NCBI RefSeq assembly: GCF_025989185.1
Contig: NZ_JAPDNT010000002.1
Location: 372,001-436,000, forward strand
DNA from: Limobrevibacterium gyesilva
GTDB taxonomy: Bacteria > Pseudomonadota > Alphaproteobacteria > Acetobacterales > Acetobacteraceae
DNA length: 64,000 nucleotides
Reading direction: 5' to 3'
Below, one piece after another: positions 24,757 to 33,124 of the stretch. The translations under genes and the position numbers were made by a program. The notes beneath the pieces are model-generated. The model was given only the letters and a program-made list of their open reading frames with translations. It was not told the origin of the DNA and ran no database searches. Position 1 is the stretch's first letter. Each line of letters opens with the position of its first letter.

Positions 24757-25635
24757 TCAACCCTCCAGGAACGCCCCCAGCGCCGCCAGCGTCTCCTCCG
24801 GCGCCTCCTCGGGCAGGAAATGCCCGCACGGCAACGCCTGCCCGCGCACATCCGCGGCCTTCTCCTTCCAGATCGCGAGCGGGTCGTACAGCCGCCCCAC
24901 CACGCTTTTCCCGCCCCACAGCACCAGCAGCGGGCAGGCAATCCGGGTATCGGCGTCCTCCTCGTCGTCGGCGAGGTCGGTGCTCGCGGCGGCGCGGTAA
25001 TCCTCGCAGCTGGCGTGGATGGTCGCGGGATTGCGGAAGCAGCGCTTGTATTCGGCCACGGCTTCCGGCGCGAACACCTCCGATCCCGCCCCGGAAAGGC
25101 CGAGCATGCGCTCGATCCACGCATCCGGCGCCGCCGCCAGCAGCCGCTCCGGCAGGTCGTGGCGCTGGATCAGGAAGAACCAATGGAAATACGCCGTCGC
25201 GAAGGCCTGGTCGGCGGTCCCATACGCCAACGCGGTGGGCACGATGTCCAGCAGCGCCGCGCGGGTCACCTGATCCGGATAATCCAGACACATGCGGTGC
25301 AGAACACGGGCGCCGCGATCATGGCCCACCGCCTGGAACCGGGTGAAGCCCAGCTCCTCCATCACCCGCACCTGATCGTCCGCCATGGCGCGCTTGCCAT
25401 AGCCCGCGTGATCATCGCCGCCCGGCGGCTTCGACGAATCGCCGTAGCCGCGCAAGTCCGGCAGCACCACGGTGAAGCGCCGCGCCAGTGCGGGCGCCAG
25501 CCTATGCCACATCGCATGGGTCTGCGGGTAGCCATGCAAAAGCAGCAGCGGCGGGCCATTCCCGGCCATACGCAAATTGATCACGGCCTCGCCGGTATCG
25601 ATCCGGCGTTCGGCAAATCCCTCGAACAACGCCAT
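24757..25635 (-). CDS. Alpha/beta hydrolase, haloacetate (fluoroacetate) dehalogenase-like
   Basis: A 292-residue alpha/beta hydrolase that keeps the residue set of fluoroacetate dehalogenases. Asp106-Arg107 (GHDRGAR) is the nucleophile with a carboxylate-binding Arg, and Arg110 is the second carboxylate binder. Asp130 is the acid of the triad, His151-Trp152 (FHWFFLIQ) form the fluoride pocket, Tyr213 is near EDYRAA, and His272 (CGHFLPEEAP) is the general base. These spacings match those recalled for the Rhodopseudomonas enzyme with a constant offset of four for the first six residues. The reaction would be haloacetate to glycolate plus halide. The start has GGGAGG upstream. It lies 74 bases before gntR on the same strand. 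An epoxide hydrolase is the main alternative, but that family lacks the HW pocket. Confidence 0.82.
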   Translation of the reverse strand: MALFEGFAERRIDTGEAVINLRMAGNGPPLLLLHGYPQTHAMWHRLAPALARRFTVVLPDLRGYGDSSKPPGGDDHAGYGKRAMADDQVRVMEELGFTRFQAVGHDRGARVLHRMCLDYPDQVTRAALLDIVPTALAYGTADQAFATAYFHWFFLIQRHDLPERLLAAAPDAWIERMLGLSGAGSEVFAPEAVAEYKRCFRNPATIHASCEDYRAAASTDLADDEEDADTRIACPLLVLWGGKSVVGRLYDPLAIWKEKAADVRGQALPCGHFLPEEAPEETLAALGAFLEG

Positions 25636-25819
25636 GCAGCCCTCCCAAGCCACGCCGATCTGCAGGCGCCCGGCCGGCAAACCACCCTTCACTCCGGTTC
25701 GGACCATCTCCGAATCGACCAAGCCTGCCAGACTGGCCCGCGTTCGCAAGCCCGTTGCCCCGGCGGGTCAGCAAGCCGATATTGGGCCTTGCGTGCCACC
25801 CCAGCGCCGAAAGCCGCCG

Positions 25820-26791
25820 ATGCAGAAAACCGAATGGGAAATCCCGCTGAACCTGCAGCCGGACCCGGATGATTACGATTTCGACCTCGAACGCGCTCTG
25901 CGCGCGGTCGTGGGCGTGCGCGCGAACGTCCCGGCCGACGCTTTCACCGCCAGCACGCTGGGCACCGAGCGCACCGGCAACGGCGTCGTCATCCGCGCGG
26001 AGGGGCTGGTGCTGACCATCGGCTACCTGGTGACCGAGGCTGAGACGGTGTGGCTGATCACCGCGGACGGCCGCGCCGTGCCCGGCCATCCCTTGGCGTA
26101 CGACCAGGCCACCGGCTTCGGCATCGTGCAGGCCCTGGGCAAGCTCGACCTGCCGGCGCTGGAACTGGGCGATTCCGAATCCATCCCGGTCGGCGCCGAG
26201 GTCGTCGTCGCCGCCGGCGGCGGCCGCCCTCACGCCATCGAGACCAAGGTGGTGGGACGGCAGGAATTCGCGGGCTATTGGGAATACCTCATCGACAACG
26301 CCATCTTCACCTCCCCCGCCCATCCGTTCTGGAGCGGTTCCGCCCTGATTGGCCGCGACGGTCGCCTGCTCGGCATCGGCTCGCTGATCCTGCAGCAGGG
26401 CGACGGCAAGCGGCGGATGGACATGAACATGATCGTGCCCGTCGCCCTGCTGCGTCCGGTGCTGGACGAGTTGCTGGCCACCGGCCGCAGCGGCCGCTCC
26501 CCGCGCCCCTGGCTGGGGATGTACGCCATGGAGGGCGATGGCGGCCTGATCGTCGGCGGCCTGGCCGATGACGGTCCGGCTGCCCGCGCCGGCGTGCAGG
26601 CCGGCGACCGTATCCTCGCCGTGGGCGACGAGGAAGTCACCGAACTGGCCAGCCTCTGGCGCAAGGTCTGGGCCAGCGGCAACGCCGGCAGCACGGTGCT
26701 GCTGCGGCTTGGCCGTGATGCCGGCAACGTCGCCGTACGGGTCAAAAGCGCCGATCGGGCCAGCTACCTGCGCGCGCCCCGCCTGCATTAG
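25820..26791 (+). CDS. HtrA/DegP-like PDZ protein with degenerate protease triad
   Basis: A 323-residue protein with a trypsin-like (S1C) domain (about residues 25-220) and a C-terminal PDZ domain (about 228-315: PWLGMYAMEGDGGLIVGGLA, PAARAGVQAGDRILAVGD). By alignment with HtrA motifs, the His of LTNNHVV is Tyr69 (LTIGYLV), the Asp of TDLAVL is Gly99 (TGFGIV), and GNSGGPL is FWSGSAL with Ser172 retained. Two of three catalytic residues are therefore missing, so proteolysis is unlikely. The N-terminus (MQKTEWEIPLNLQ) has no signal or membrane anchor, unlike periplasmic DegP/DegS. It may act as a cytoplasmic binding or chaperone protein. It is divergent from the dehalogenase gene across 184 bases. 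The start has only a weak ribosome site. Confidence 0.8.
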   Translation: MQKTEWEIPLNLQPDPDDYDFDLERALRAVVGVRANVPADAFTASTLGTERTGNGVVIRAEGLVLTIGYLVTEAETVWLITADGRAVPGHPLAYDQATGFGIVQALGKLDLPALELGDSESIPVGAEVVVAAGGGRPHAIETKVVGRQEFAGYWEYLIDNAIFTSPAHPFWSGSALIGRDGRLLGIGSLILQQGDGKRRMDMNMIVPVALLRPVLDELLATGRSGRSPRPWLGMYAMEGDGGLIVGGLADDGPAARAGVQAGDRILAVGDEEVTELASLWRKVWASGNAGSTVLLRLGRDAGNVAVRVKSADRASYLRAPRLH

Positions 26792-26938
26792 GACGTTCAG
26801 GCGGCCGTGCCACGCGCGATCGCCCATAATTCATCACGTCTTCGTTTTCATAGCCCGATCAACACAGCGTGACTGGATTATCCCGCTGCCGCGCCGAAAG
26901 ATGGGCTCGCCGGAATAGAACCTTGGGGGGAACCTCAT

Positions 26939-28621
26939 ATGGCCGGGTGGCTGGTAACCACTCTTCGGGCGTATCCGGAGATCGCGATCTTTCTCGCACT
27001 CGCCATCGGGTTTCTGATCGGCCCAATCAAGCTCTACGGATTCAACCTCGGCAACGTAACCGGCACGCTGATCGCCGCGGTGATCATCGGACAGCTCGGC
27101 ATCACGATCTCGCCAAATGTCAAGGCGGCGTTCTTCATCCTGTTCATCTTCGCCGTCGGATACGGCGTCGGGCCGCAATTCGTCCGCGGCCTGGGCAAGG
27201 AGGGGCCGCGACAGATCGGCTTCTCCCTGGTCATCCTCGCCCTGTGCCTGCTCATGTCCTACCTGTCCGCCAGAATCGCCGGGCTCAGCGTCGGCTATGC
27301 TGCCGGCCTGTATGCAGGATCGCAGACGATTTCAGCCTCGATCGGCGTCGCCACCGACCAGATCGGCCGGCTCGGCCTGCCGGTCGACCAGGCCAGGCTG
27401 TACGTGGACCAGATCCCGATCGGCTACGCGGTCACCTATATCTGGGGCACGATCGGGTCGGCGCTCATTCTCGCCCAGCTTGGCCCCAGGCTCATCGGCG
27501 TGAACCTGCCGCAGGCGTGCAAGGACTACGAACAGCTTATGGGCGGCGGTGCGGGCGGCAGCGAACCCGGCTCGGTCATCGCCTACCATCGTGTGGAACT
27601 GCGCGCCTACCGCATCACTGCGGACAGCAACATGGCCGGCCCGCCGGTGACGGAGTTGCTGCCGGGAATGCGCGTGTTCGTCGAGCGTGTCCGCAGGGGC
27701 ACGCAGATCATCGAAGCGGACCCGACCACGACCCTGCAAGTGGGAGACATCGCGGCCATCTCCGGCCCGCGGCAGCTACTCGTGGAACGGATCGAAGCCG
27801 TTGCGCCGGAAGTCGATGACCCCGAGTTGCTCGACATGCCTGCCGAGGTTGTCGACGTTTTTGTCACCAGCAAGATCGCCAGCGGCAAGACCCTGCGCGA
27901 GCTGTCGGTGGCCCCGTACGCCCGCGGCGTCTACCTCAGCAAGATCATGCGCAATCTCGTGGAGATCCCGATCCTGCCGGAAACCGAGATCCTCCGCGGT
28001 GATGTGCTGACAATCGGTGGTGCGCGGCGACACGTCGAGACATTGATCGCCCAGATCGGCTACGCCGACCGTCCGGTCGAGACGACGGACATCGCCTTCG
28101 TCGGCGCCGGCATCGTGATCGGCGGTCTCATCGGTGCGCTCAGCTACAAATGGGGCGGAATCCCGCTGAGCCTGTCCACCAGTGGTGGCGCTCTGCTCTC
28201 CGGCCTCGTGCTCGGCTGGCTTCGGACCGTGCATCCCACCTTCGGGCGCATCCCCGGGCCCGCGCTGTGGTTGATGAACACGCTGGGCCTCAACATCTTC
28301 ATCGCCGTGGTCGGCATCTCCGCCGGCCCCGGCTTCGTCGCCGGCCTGAAGGAGGTCGGCATAAGCCTGTTCATCTGGGGCGTCGTCGCGACATCGATCC
28401 CGATGATCCTGTCGGTCTATATCGGCCACTATATCTTCAAGTTCCACCCCGCCATCCTGTTCGGCGCCTGTGCCGGCGTGCGTACCACCACGGCCGCGCT
28501 CGGCATGATCCAGGAGGCGGCAAAGAGCAACATTCCCGCCCTGGGCTACGGGATGCCGTACGCCATCGGCAACACGCTACTGACCATCTTCGGCATGGTC
28601 ATCGTGCTGCTGTTTGCCTGA
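26939..28621 (+). CDS. aspT: Aspartate:alanine exchanger family transporter (AspT-like), copy 1
   Basis: A 560-residue inner-membrane antiporter of the AAE family. Two hydrophobic halves (about 1-190 and 385-560) enclose a cytoplasmic region with two TrkA_C-type domains. The family motif GYGVGPQFVRGL is in helix 3-4 and PGPALWLMNTLGL in the second half. AspT swaps aspartate (in) for alanine (out). The net charge movement, with intracellular decarboxylation, makes a proton-motive force. asdA lies 44 bases downstream and a second AspT-like gene follows. The ATG has GGGGGGAA upstream. Base composition of the cluster is less GC-rich than its flanks. Confidence 0.9.
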   Translation: MAGWLVTTLRAYPEIAIFLALAIGFLIGPIKLYGFNLGNVTGTLIAAVIIGQLGITISPNVKAAFFILFIFAVGYGVGPQFVRGLGKEGPRQIGFSLVILALCLLMSYLSARIAGLSVGYAAGLYAGSQTISASIGVATDQIGRLGLPVDQARLYVDQIPIGYAVTYIWGTIGSALILAQLGPRLIGVNLPQACKDYEQLMGGGAGGSEPGSVIAYHRVELRAYRITADSNMAGPPVTELLPGMRVFVERVRRGTQIIEADPTTTLQVGDIAAISGPRQLLVERIEAVAPEVDDPELLDMPAEVVDVFVTSKIASGKTLRELSVAPYARGVYLSKIMRNLVEIPILPETEILRGDVLTIGGARRHVETLIAQIGYADRPVETTDIAFVGAGIVIGGLIGALSYKWGGIPLSLSTSGGALLSGLVLGWLRTVHPTFGRIPGPALWLMNTLGLNIFIAVVGISAGPGFVAGLKEVGISLFIWGVVATSIPMILSVYIGHYIFKFHPAILFGACAGVRTTTAALGMIQEAAKSNIPALGYGMPYAIGNTLLTIFGMVIVLLFA

Positions 28622-28665
28622 ATCTTTCTGGAAGCGATCAACCACTGGCCACACCGGAGACGATC

Positions 28666-30276
28666 ATGGAAACCGTGACGCTGCGGAATTTCGAAGCCCT
28701 GAGCCCATTCGAGATCAAGGACGAGCTGATCAAGCTCGCCAAGGCGACGGCACAAAAGGAACAGCTCGCCTTCCTGAACGCTGGCCGCGGCAACCCGAAC
28801 TGGATTGCGACAACGGCGCGTGACGGATTCTTCCTGTTCGGCCAGTTCGCCTTGAGCGAAAGCCGCCGCGTGATGGAGGACCCCGCCGGCCTGGGCGGCA
28901 TGCCCCAGATGAAGGGCATCGCCGGGCGCCTCGATATGTGGCTGACCAGGCATGCGGACATGCCGGGCGCCGACTTCCTCAAGTCCATGGTTGCCTTCGC
29001 GATCAGCAAGTTCGGCTTCGATCGCGATGCATTCGTGCACGAGCTCGCGGATTCCATCATCGGCGACAACTATCCGGTCCCTGACCGGATGCTCGCCCAC
29101 AACGAGCAAATCGTGCACGAATACCTGATGTGGGCGATGTGCGGCGAGCCGCGCCCGTCCGGCCAATTCGACCTCTTTGCGGTCGAGGGCGGAACCGCCG
29201 CGATGTGCTACATCTTCAAGTCGCTGAAGGCCAACCGCCTGCTCAACGCCGGCGACACGATCGCACTTGGCACACCGATCTTCACCCCGTATCTCGAAAT
29301 GCCGGAGCTCGAGGACTACGGCCTCAACGTCGTGCCTGTGCAGGCGCCCCAGGAAAACAGGTTCCAGTTCACCGATGAGCAGCTGAAGAAGCTCGAGGAC
29401 CCGAAGGTCAAGGCCTTCTTCCTCGTCAACCCCGGCAACCCCACCGCGATGGCCGTCAGTCCGGAAACCCTCGACAAGATCGTAACGCTCGTGAAGACGA
29501 AGCGCCCGGATCTGATCCTGTTGACGGACGACGTCTATGGTACCTTCGTGAAGGGTTTCCGTTCCCTGCTGGGCGCGTTGCCGCAGAACACCATCGGCGT
29601 GTACTCGTATTCGAAGTATTTCGGCTGCACCGGCTGGCGTCTCGGTGTCATCGCCGTGCATCAGGACAACATCCTGGACGCCGCGATCGCCAAGCTGCCG
29701 GAATCCACGCTCGCTGCCCTGGACACGCGCTATTCCACGCTGACGCTGGAGCCACGCAAGCTCAAGTTCATTGACCGGCTCGTCGCTGACAGCCGCGATG
29801 TCGCCCTGAACCACACGGCCGGGTTGTCCCTGCCGCAGCAGGTCATGATGACCCTCTTCTCGCTCTGCGAACTCATGGATGCCGAGAAGCGCTACCAGGA
29901 TGCCTGTATCGCGATCGTTCACGACCGGTTCTGGTTGATGGTGAAGAGCCTGGGTCTCGAGCTCGCGCCGAACCCGCTATATGATTTCTATTACGGCCTG
30001 ATCGATTTCGAGTTCTGGGCTCGTAAGAATGTCGGCGAAGAGGTCGTTGACTACATGAAAAAGAACGTGCATCCGCTCGATATCGTCTTCCGCCTGGCCG
30101 AGGATTACGGAATCGTGCTGCTGAACGGTGGCGGGTTCCATGCACCGGACTGGTCGGCGCGCGTCTCTTTCGCCAACCTGCCGGACCAGGTCTACAGCGA
30201 CATCGGCCGCGCCGTGCGCGCAGTCGCGCGGGGCTACCTGCAGGCTTATCAGGCAACGAAAAAGAGCACCGCGTGA
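28666..30276 (+). CDS. asdA: Aspartate 4-decarboxylase
   Basis: A 536-residue PLP enzyme of class I fold that converts L-aspartate to L-alanine and CO2 and consumes a cytoplasmic proton. Length agrees with AsdA (about 530). Landmarks are FLNAGRGNPNWIATTARDGF at the N-terminus, FFLVNPGNPTAMAVS, TDDVYGTFV and the Schiff-base lysine Lys317 in YSYSKYFGCTGWRLG. Arg near the C-terminus (WSARVSFANLPD) should bind the substrate carboxylate. It lies between two AspT-type exchangers on the same strand (gaps 44 and 34 bases). This completes the decarboxylation/antiport cycle known from lactic acid bacteria and some Proteobacteria. Confidence 0.93.
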   Translation: METVTLRNFEALSPFEIKDELIKLAKATAQKEQLAFLNAGRGNPNWIATTARDGFFLFGQFALSESRRVMEDPAGLGGMPQMKGIAGRLDMWLTRHADMPGADFLKSMVAFAISKFGFDRDAFVHELADSIIGDNYPVPDRMLAHNEQIVHEYLMWAMCGEPRPSGQFDLFAVEGGTAAMCYIFKSLKANRLLNAGDTIALGTPIFTPYLEMPELEDYGLNVVPVQAPQENRFQFTDEQLKKLEDPKVKAFFLVNPGNPTAMAVSPETLDKIVTLVKTKRPDLILLTDDVYGTFVKGFRSLLGALPQNTIGVYSYSKYFGCTGWRLGVIAVHQDNILDAAIAKLPESTLAALDTRYSTLTLEPRKLKFIDRLVADSRDVALNHTAGLSLPQQVMMTLFSLCELMDAEKRYQDACIAIVHDRFWLMVKSLGLELAPNPLYDFYYGLIDFEFWARKNVGEEVVDYMKKNVHPLDIVFRLAEDYGIVLLNGGGFHAPDWSARVSFANLPDQVYSDIGRAVRAVARGYLQAYQATKKSTA

Positions 30277-30310
30277 AAAGGCCTCGGCCGCAGGCCACAG
30301 GGGCAGCGCG

Positions 30311-31996
30311 ATGCCGCTGATCGACTGGCTGGTCGGTGCCCTGCGACACCATCCGGAGGTGACGTTCTTCGTCACCATCGGAATCGGCTACATGCTCGGC
30401 AAGCTGAGGTTCGGCAAGTTCACCCTCGGTGCCGTCACCGGAACGCTGCTCGCCGGCGTCCTGGTCGGCCAGCTTGGCGTGACGGTATCCTCCGACGTGA
30501 AGCAGTGCTTCTTCCTTTTGTTCCTCTTCTCCATCGGCTACCGCTGCGGGCCGCAATTCTTTCGTGGCCTGAGAACCGAGGGTCTGGCCATGGCCGCGGT
30601 CTCGGCGATCATCGCCGTCACCGGCCTGGTCGTTGCCTATGCCGCCAGTCGCGTGCTCGGCTACGATCCCGGCACCGGAGGCGGCCTCATCGCCGGCGCG
30701 CTCACGGAGTCGGCGACGATCGGCACGGCGGGCGATGCGATAACCCGCCTGCCCATCGCCGATGCGCAGAAAGCGGCGCTGATCAACAATATCCCCGTCG
30801 CCTTCGCCGTCACCTATCTGGTCGGCGTGATCGGGGCAGCCTGGTTCCTGGCCCAGATCGCCCCCCGTATCCTGGGCATCGACCTTGTGCAGGCCTGCAA
30901 GGATTACGAACTGCAGATGGGCGGCGGCAAAGCCAGGGAGCCCGGCCTGATCTCCAGCTACCGCGCCGTCGAGATGCGCGCCTACCGCATTCCCGACGGC
31001 AGCAGCGTCATCGGCAAGCCCGTGGCGCAGATATTTCCAGGTGTGCGCGTATTCGTCGAACGCATCAGGCGCGGCGCACAGCTCATCGACGCGGACCAGG
31101 ACACGGTGCTGCAACCCGGCGACGTGGCCGCGATCTCCGGGCCGCGAAAGCGGCTGGTGGAGTCGGTCGAAGCGGAACTTCCGGAAGTGGAAGATCCCGA
31201 GCTTCTGGATATGCCTGCCGAGGTTCTTCCGGTCGTCGTCACCAGCCAGGCGGTGCACGGCCAAACTCTCAGCGAGCTGTCCACGATCCCCAGCGCACGC
31301 GGCGTCTATCTGCGCAGGATCCTCCGCAACCGCACGGACGTTCCGATCCTGCCAGCCACCACGGTGTCGCGTGGCGACGTGCTCACCCTCGTCGGCACCC
31401 AGGCCCATCTGGAGGCCGCTGTGCGGGCGATCGGGCGGACCGAGCACCCGACCGAAACCACGGACATGGTGTTCGTATCCGCCGGCATCGTGGCGGGCGC
31501 GCTGATCGGCATTCCCGCGCTGGCTTTCGGCAAGCTCGAGATCGGGCTGTCGCTCAGCGTCGGCGTCCTGCTCGGAGGGTTGCTGTGGGGCTGGCTGAAC
31601 TCGCTGCGCCCGATCCCCGGCAGCATCCCCGGCCCGGCACTGTGGATCTTCGAATCCCTCGGGCTTGCCGGATTCGTGGCCGTGGTCGGTCTGGCGGCCG
31701 GGCCGGACTTCGTGCGCGGGCTGCAGACCAGCGGCCCCAGCCTGCTGCTCGCGGGCGCCGTCACGGTGCTCATCCCCCACCTCGTGGGCGTGCTGACTGG
31801 CTATCACATCTTCAAGATGCATCCGGGCATCCTGCTGGGCGTCTGCGCCGGCGCGGGAACTGCCACGCCCGCCCTCGCCGCGGTCCAGGAGGCGGCCAAG
31901 AGTACGGTCCCCACCCTCGGCTACGGCGTCTCCTACGCCGTGGGCAACGTGCTGCTGGCGCTTTGGGGCACCGTCATCGTGGCGCTACTGGCCTGA
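30311..31996 (+). CDS. Aspartate:alanine exchanger family transporter (AspT-like), copy 2
   Basis: A 561-residue paralogue of the protein at 26939-28621 with the same layout of helices, two TrkA_C-type domains and helices. Shared blocks include GYRCGPQFFRGL, QACKDYE, VRVFVERIRRGAQLIDAD and PGPALWIFESLGL. The copies clearly differ in the first membrane half (for example GALTESATIGTAGDAI here against GSQTISASIGVATDQI), so they may differ in substrate. ATG 30311 is chosen; the upstream frame is shadow of asdA. It overlaps the end of the convergent flavoenzyme gene by 12 bases. One copy may exchange aspartate/alanine and the other a different amino acid, or they may work as partners. Confidence 0.88.
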   Translation: MPLIDWLVGALRHHPEVTFFVTIGIGYMLGKLRFGKFTLGAVTGTLLAGVLVGQLGVTVSSDVKQCFFLLFLFSIGYRCGPQFFRGLRTEGLAMAAVSAIIAVTGLVVAYAASRVLGYDPGTGGGLIAGALTESATIGTAGDAITRLPIADAQKAALINNIPVAFAVTYLVGVIGAAWFLAQIAPRILGIDLVQACKDYELQMGGGKAREPGLISSYRAVEMRAYRIPDGSSVIGKPVAQIFPGVRVFVERIRRGAQLIDADQDTVLQPGDVAAISGPRKRLVESVEAELPEVEDPELLDMPAEVLPVVVTSQAVHGQTLSELSTIPSARGVYLRRILRNRTDVPILPATTVSRGDVLTLVGTQAHLEAAVRAIGRTEHPTETTDMVFVSAGIVAGALIGIPALAFGKLEIGLSLSVGVLLGGLLWGWLNSLRPIPGSIPGPALWIFESLGLAGFVAVVGLAAGPDFVRGLQTSGPSLLLAGAVTVLIPHLVGVLTGYHIFKMHPGILLGVCAGAGTATPALAAVQEAAKSTVPTLGYGVSYAVGNVLLALWGTVIVALLA

Positions 31997-33124
31997 CGCC
32001 GCCACGCTGGCATTCTCCCGGAACCGGGTGATCCGGAACGGCGCCAGCGGGAAATTGCTGCCGCCATCCGCCACCAGTTCCGCCAGGATCGCCCCGGTCA
32101 CCGGGCCCATCTGGAATCCGTGCGCGGAGAATCCGAATGCATGGAACGCTCCCTCCTCTGTGCTGCTCGGCCCCAGCACGGGGATGTCGTCGGGCATGCG
32201 GCTCTCGATGCCCGACCATGTCCGCACGATCTGCGCGTCCCGCATCACCGGGAACAATGTCGCCACCGTCTGCGCACTGATCACCAGCTTGCGGAAGTCC
32301 ACGCTCGACGTCTCGCCCGCGAGGTCCGGCACGCCGCGATGCCCGCCGCCGATCAGCACGCTGCCGTTGGGCGCCTGCTTGAACGACAATTTCCGGCCCA
32401 CGCCGATCACCACCGGCTCGACGAACGGCGGGACCGGCGCCGTCACCATCATCATCGGCGCGATCGCCTCCAGCGGCACCGGCTCGCCCAGCATCGCCGC
32501 CACCGTGGCCCCCCAGGCGCCGCCGGTGTTGACCAGGAATTTCGCCTCTACCTTCCCGGCACTGCTGTCCACGTGCCACACGCCCGCGCGCCGCGCGAAG
32601 CCCGTCGCGCGCACCTCCTCGAACACCCGCACGCCCGCCCGCCGCGCGGCGGCGCCAAAGGCCATGGTGGTGTGATAAGGGCTTGCGAACCCGTCCCCGC
32701 GCGCGATCAGCCCGCCCACGCAATGCGGCGCCAGCGCCGGCACCACGCGATACAGCTCGTCGCGCCCGATCAGCTCCTCATGGGCGTATCCCAGCGACGC
32801 CACCATTTCGGCCCGCGCGCGCAACGTGGCGAACTCCGCCTCGGTTTCCGCCACCGCCACCTGGCCACTCACCTTGAACCCGCAATCCGCGCCGACCAGG
32901 TCCTCGATGCGCAGCCACATCTCCATGGAGGCAACGGATAGCGGTATCTCCGCGGGATCGCGCAACAGCCGCCGCACGCCGCCGGCATTCACACCGGAGG
33001 CATGCCGCCCCACCCCGTTCTTCTCCAGCAGGATCACCGAGAACCCGCGTTGCGCGATCTGCAATGCCGCCGAGCAGCCCTGGATCCCGCCGCCCACCAC
33101 CAGCACGTCGGCGGTCAGCGTCAT
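31985..33124 (-). CDS. FAD-dependent oxidoreductase, DAO family (sarcosine/opine oxidase beta-like)
   Basis: A 379-residue flavoprotein. The FAD-binding VLVVGGGIQGCSAALQIAQRG is at the N-terminus, GVNAGGVRRLLRD follows, and the substrate domain ends with FSAHGFQMGPVTGAILAELV. This is the DAO fold used by sarcosine oxidase beta, glycine oxidase and the HcnC/OoxB subunits, which oxidise an amine or amino acid. The ATG overlaps the upstream gene's stop as ATGA. It is the last gene of a four-gene overlapping operon and the second DAO-type subunit in it. Confidence 0.9.
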   Translation of the reverse strand: MTLTADVLVVGGGIQGCSAALQIAQRGFSVILLEKNGVGRHASGVNAGGVRRLLRDPAEIPLSVASMEMWLRIEDLVGADCGFKVSGQVAVAETEAEFATLRARAEMVASLGYAHEELIGRDELYRVVPALAPHCVGGLIARGDGFASPYHTTMAFGAAARRAGVRVFEEVRATGFARRAGVWHVDSSAGKVEAKFLVNTGGAWGATVAAMLGEPVPLEAIAPMMMVTAPVPPFVEPVVIGVGRKLSFKQAPNGSVLIGGGHRGVPDLAGETSSVDFRKLVISAQTVATLFPVMRDAQIVRTWSGIESRMPDDIPVLGPSSTEEGAFHAFGFSAHGFQMGPVTGAILAELVADGGSNFPLAPFRITRFRENASVAASGQ

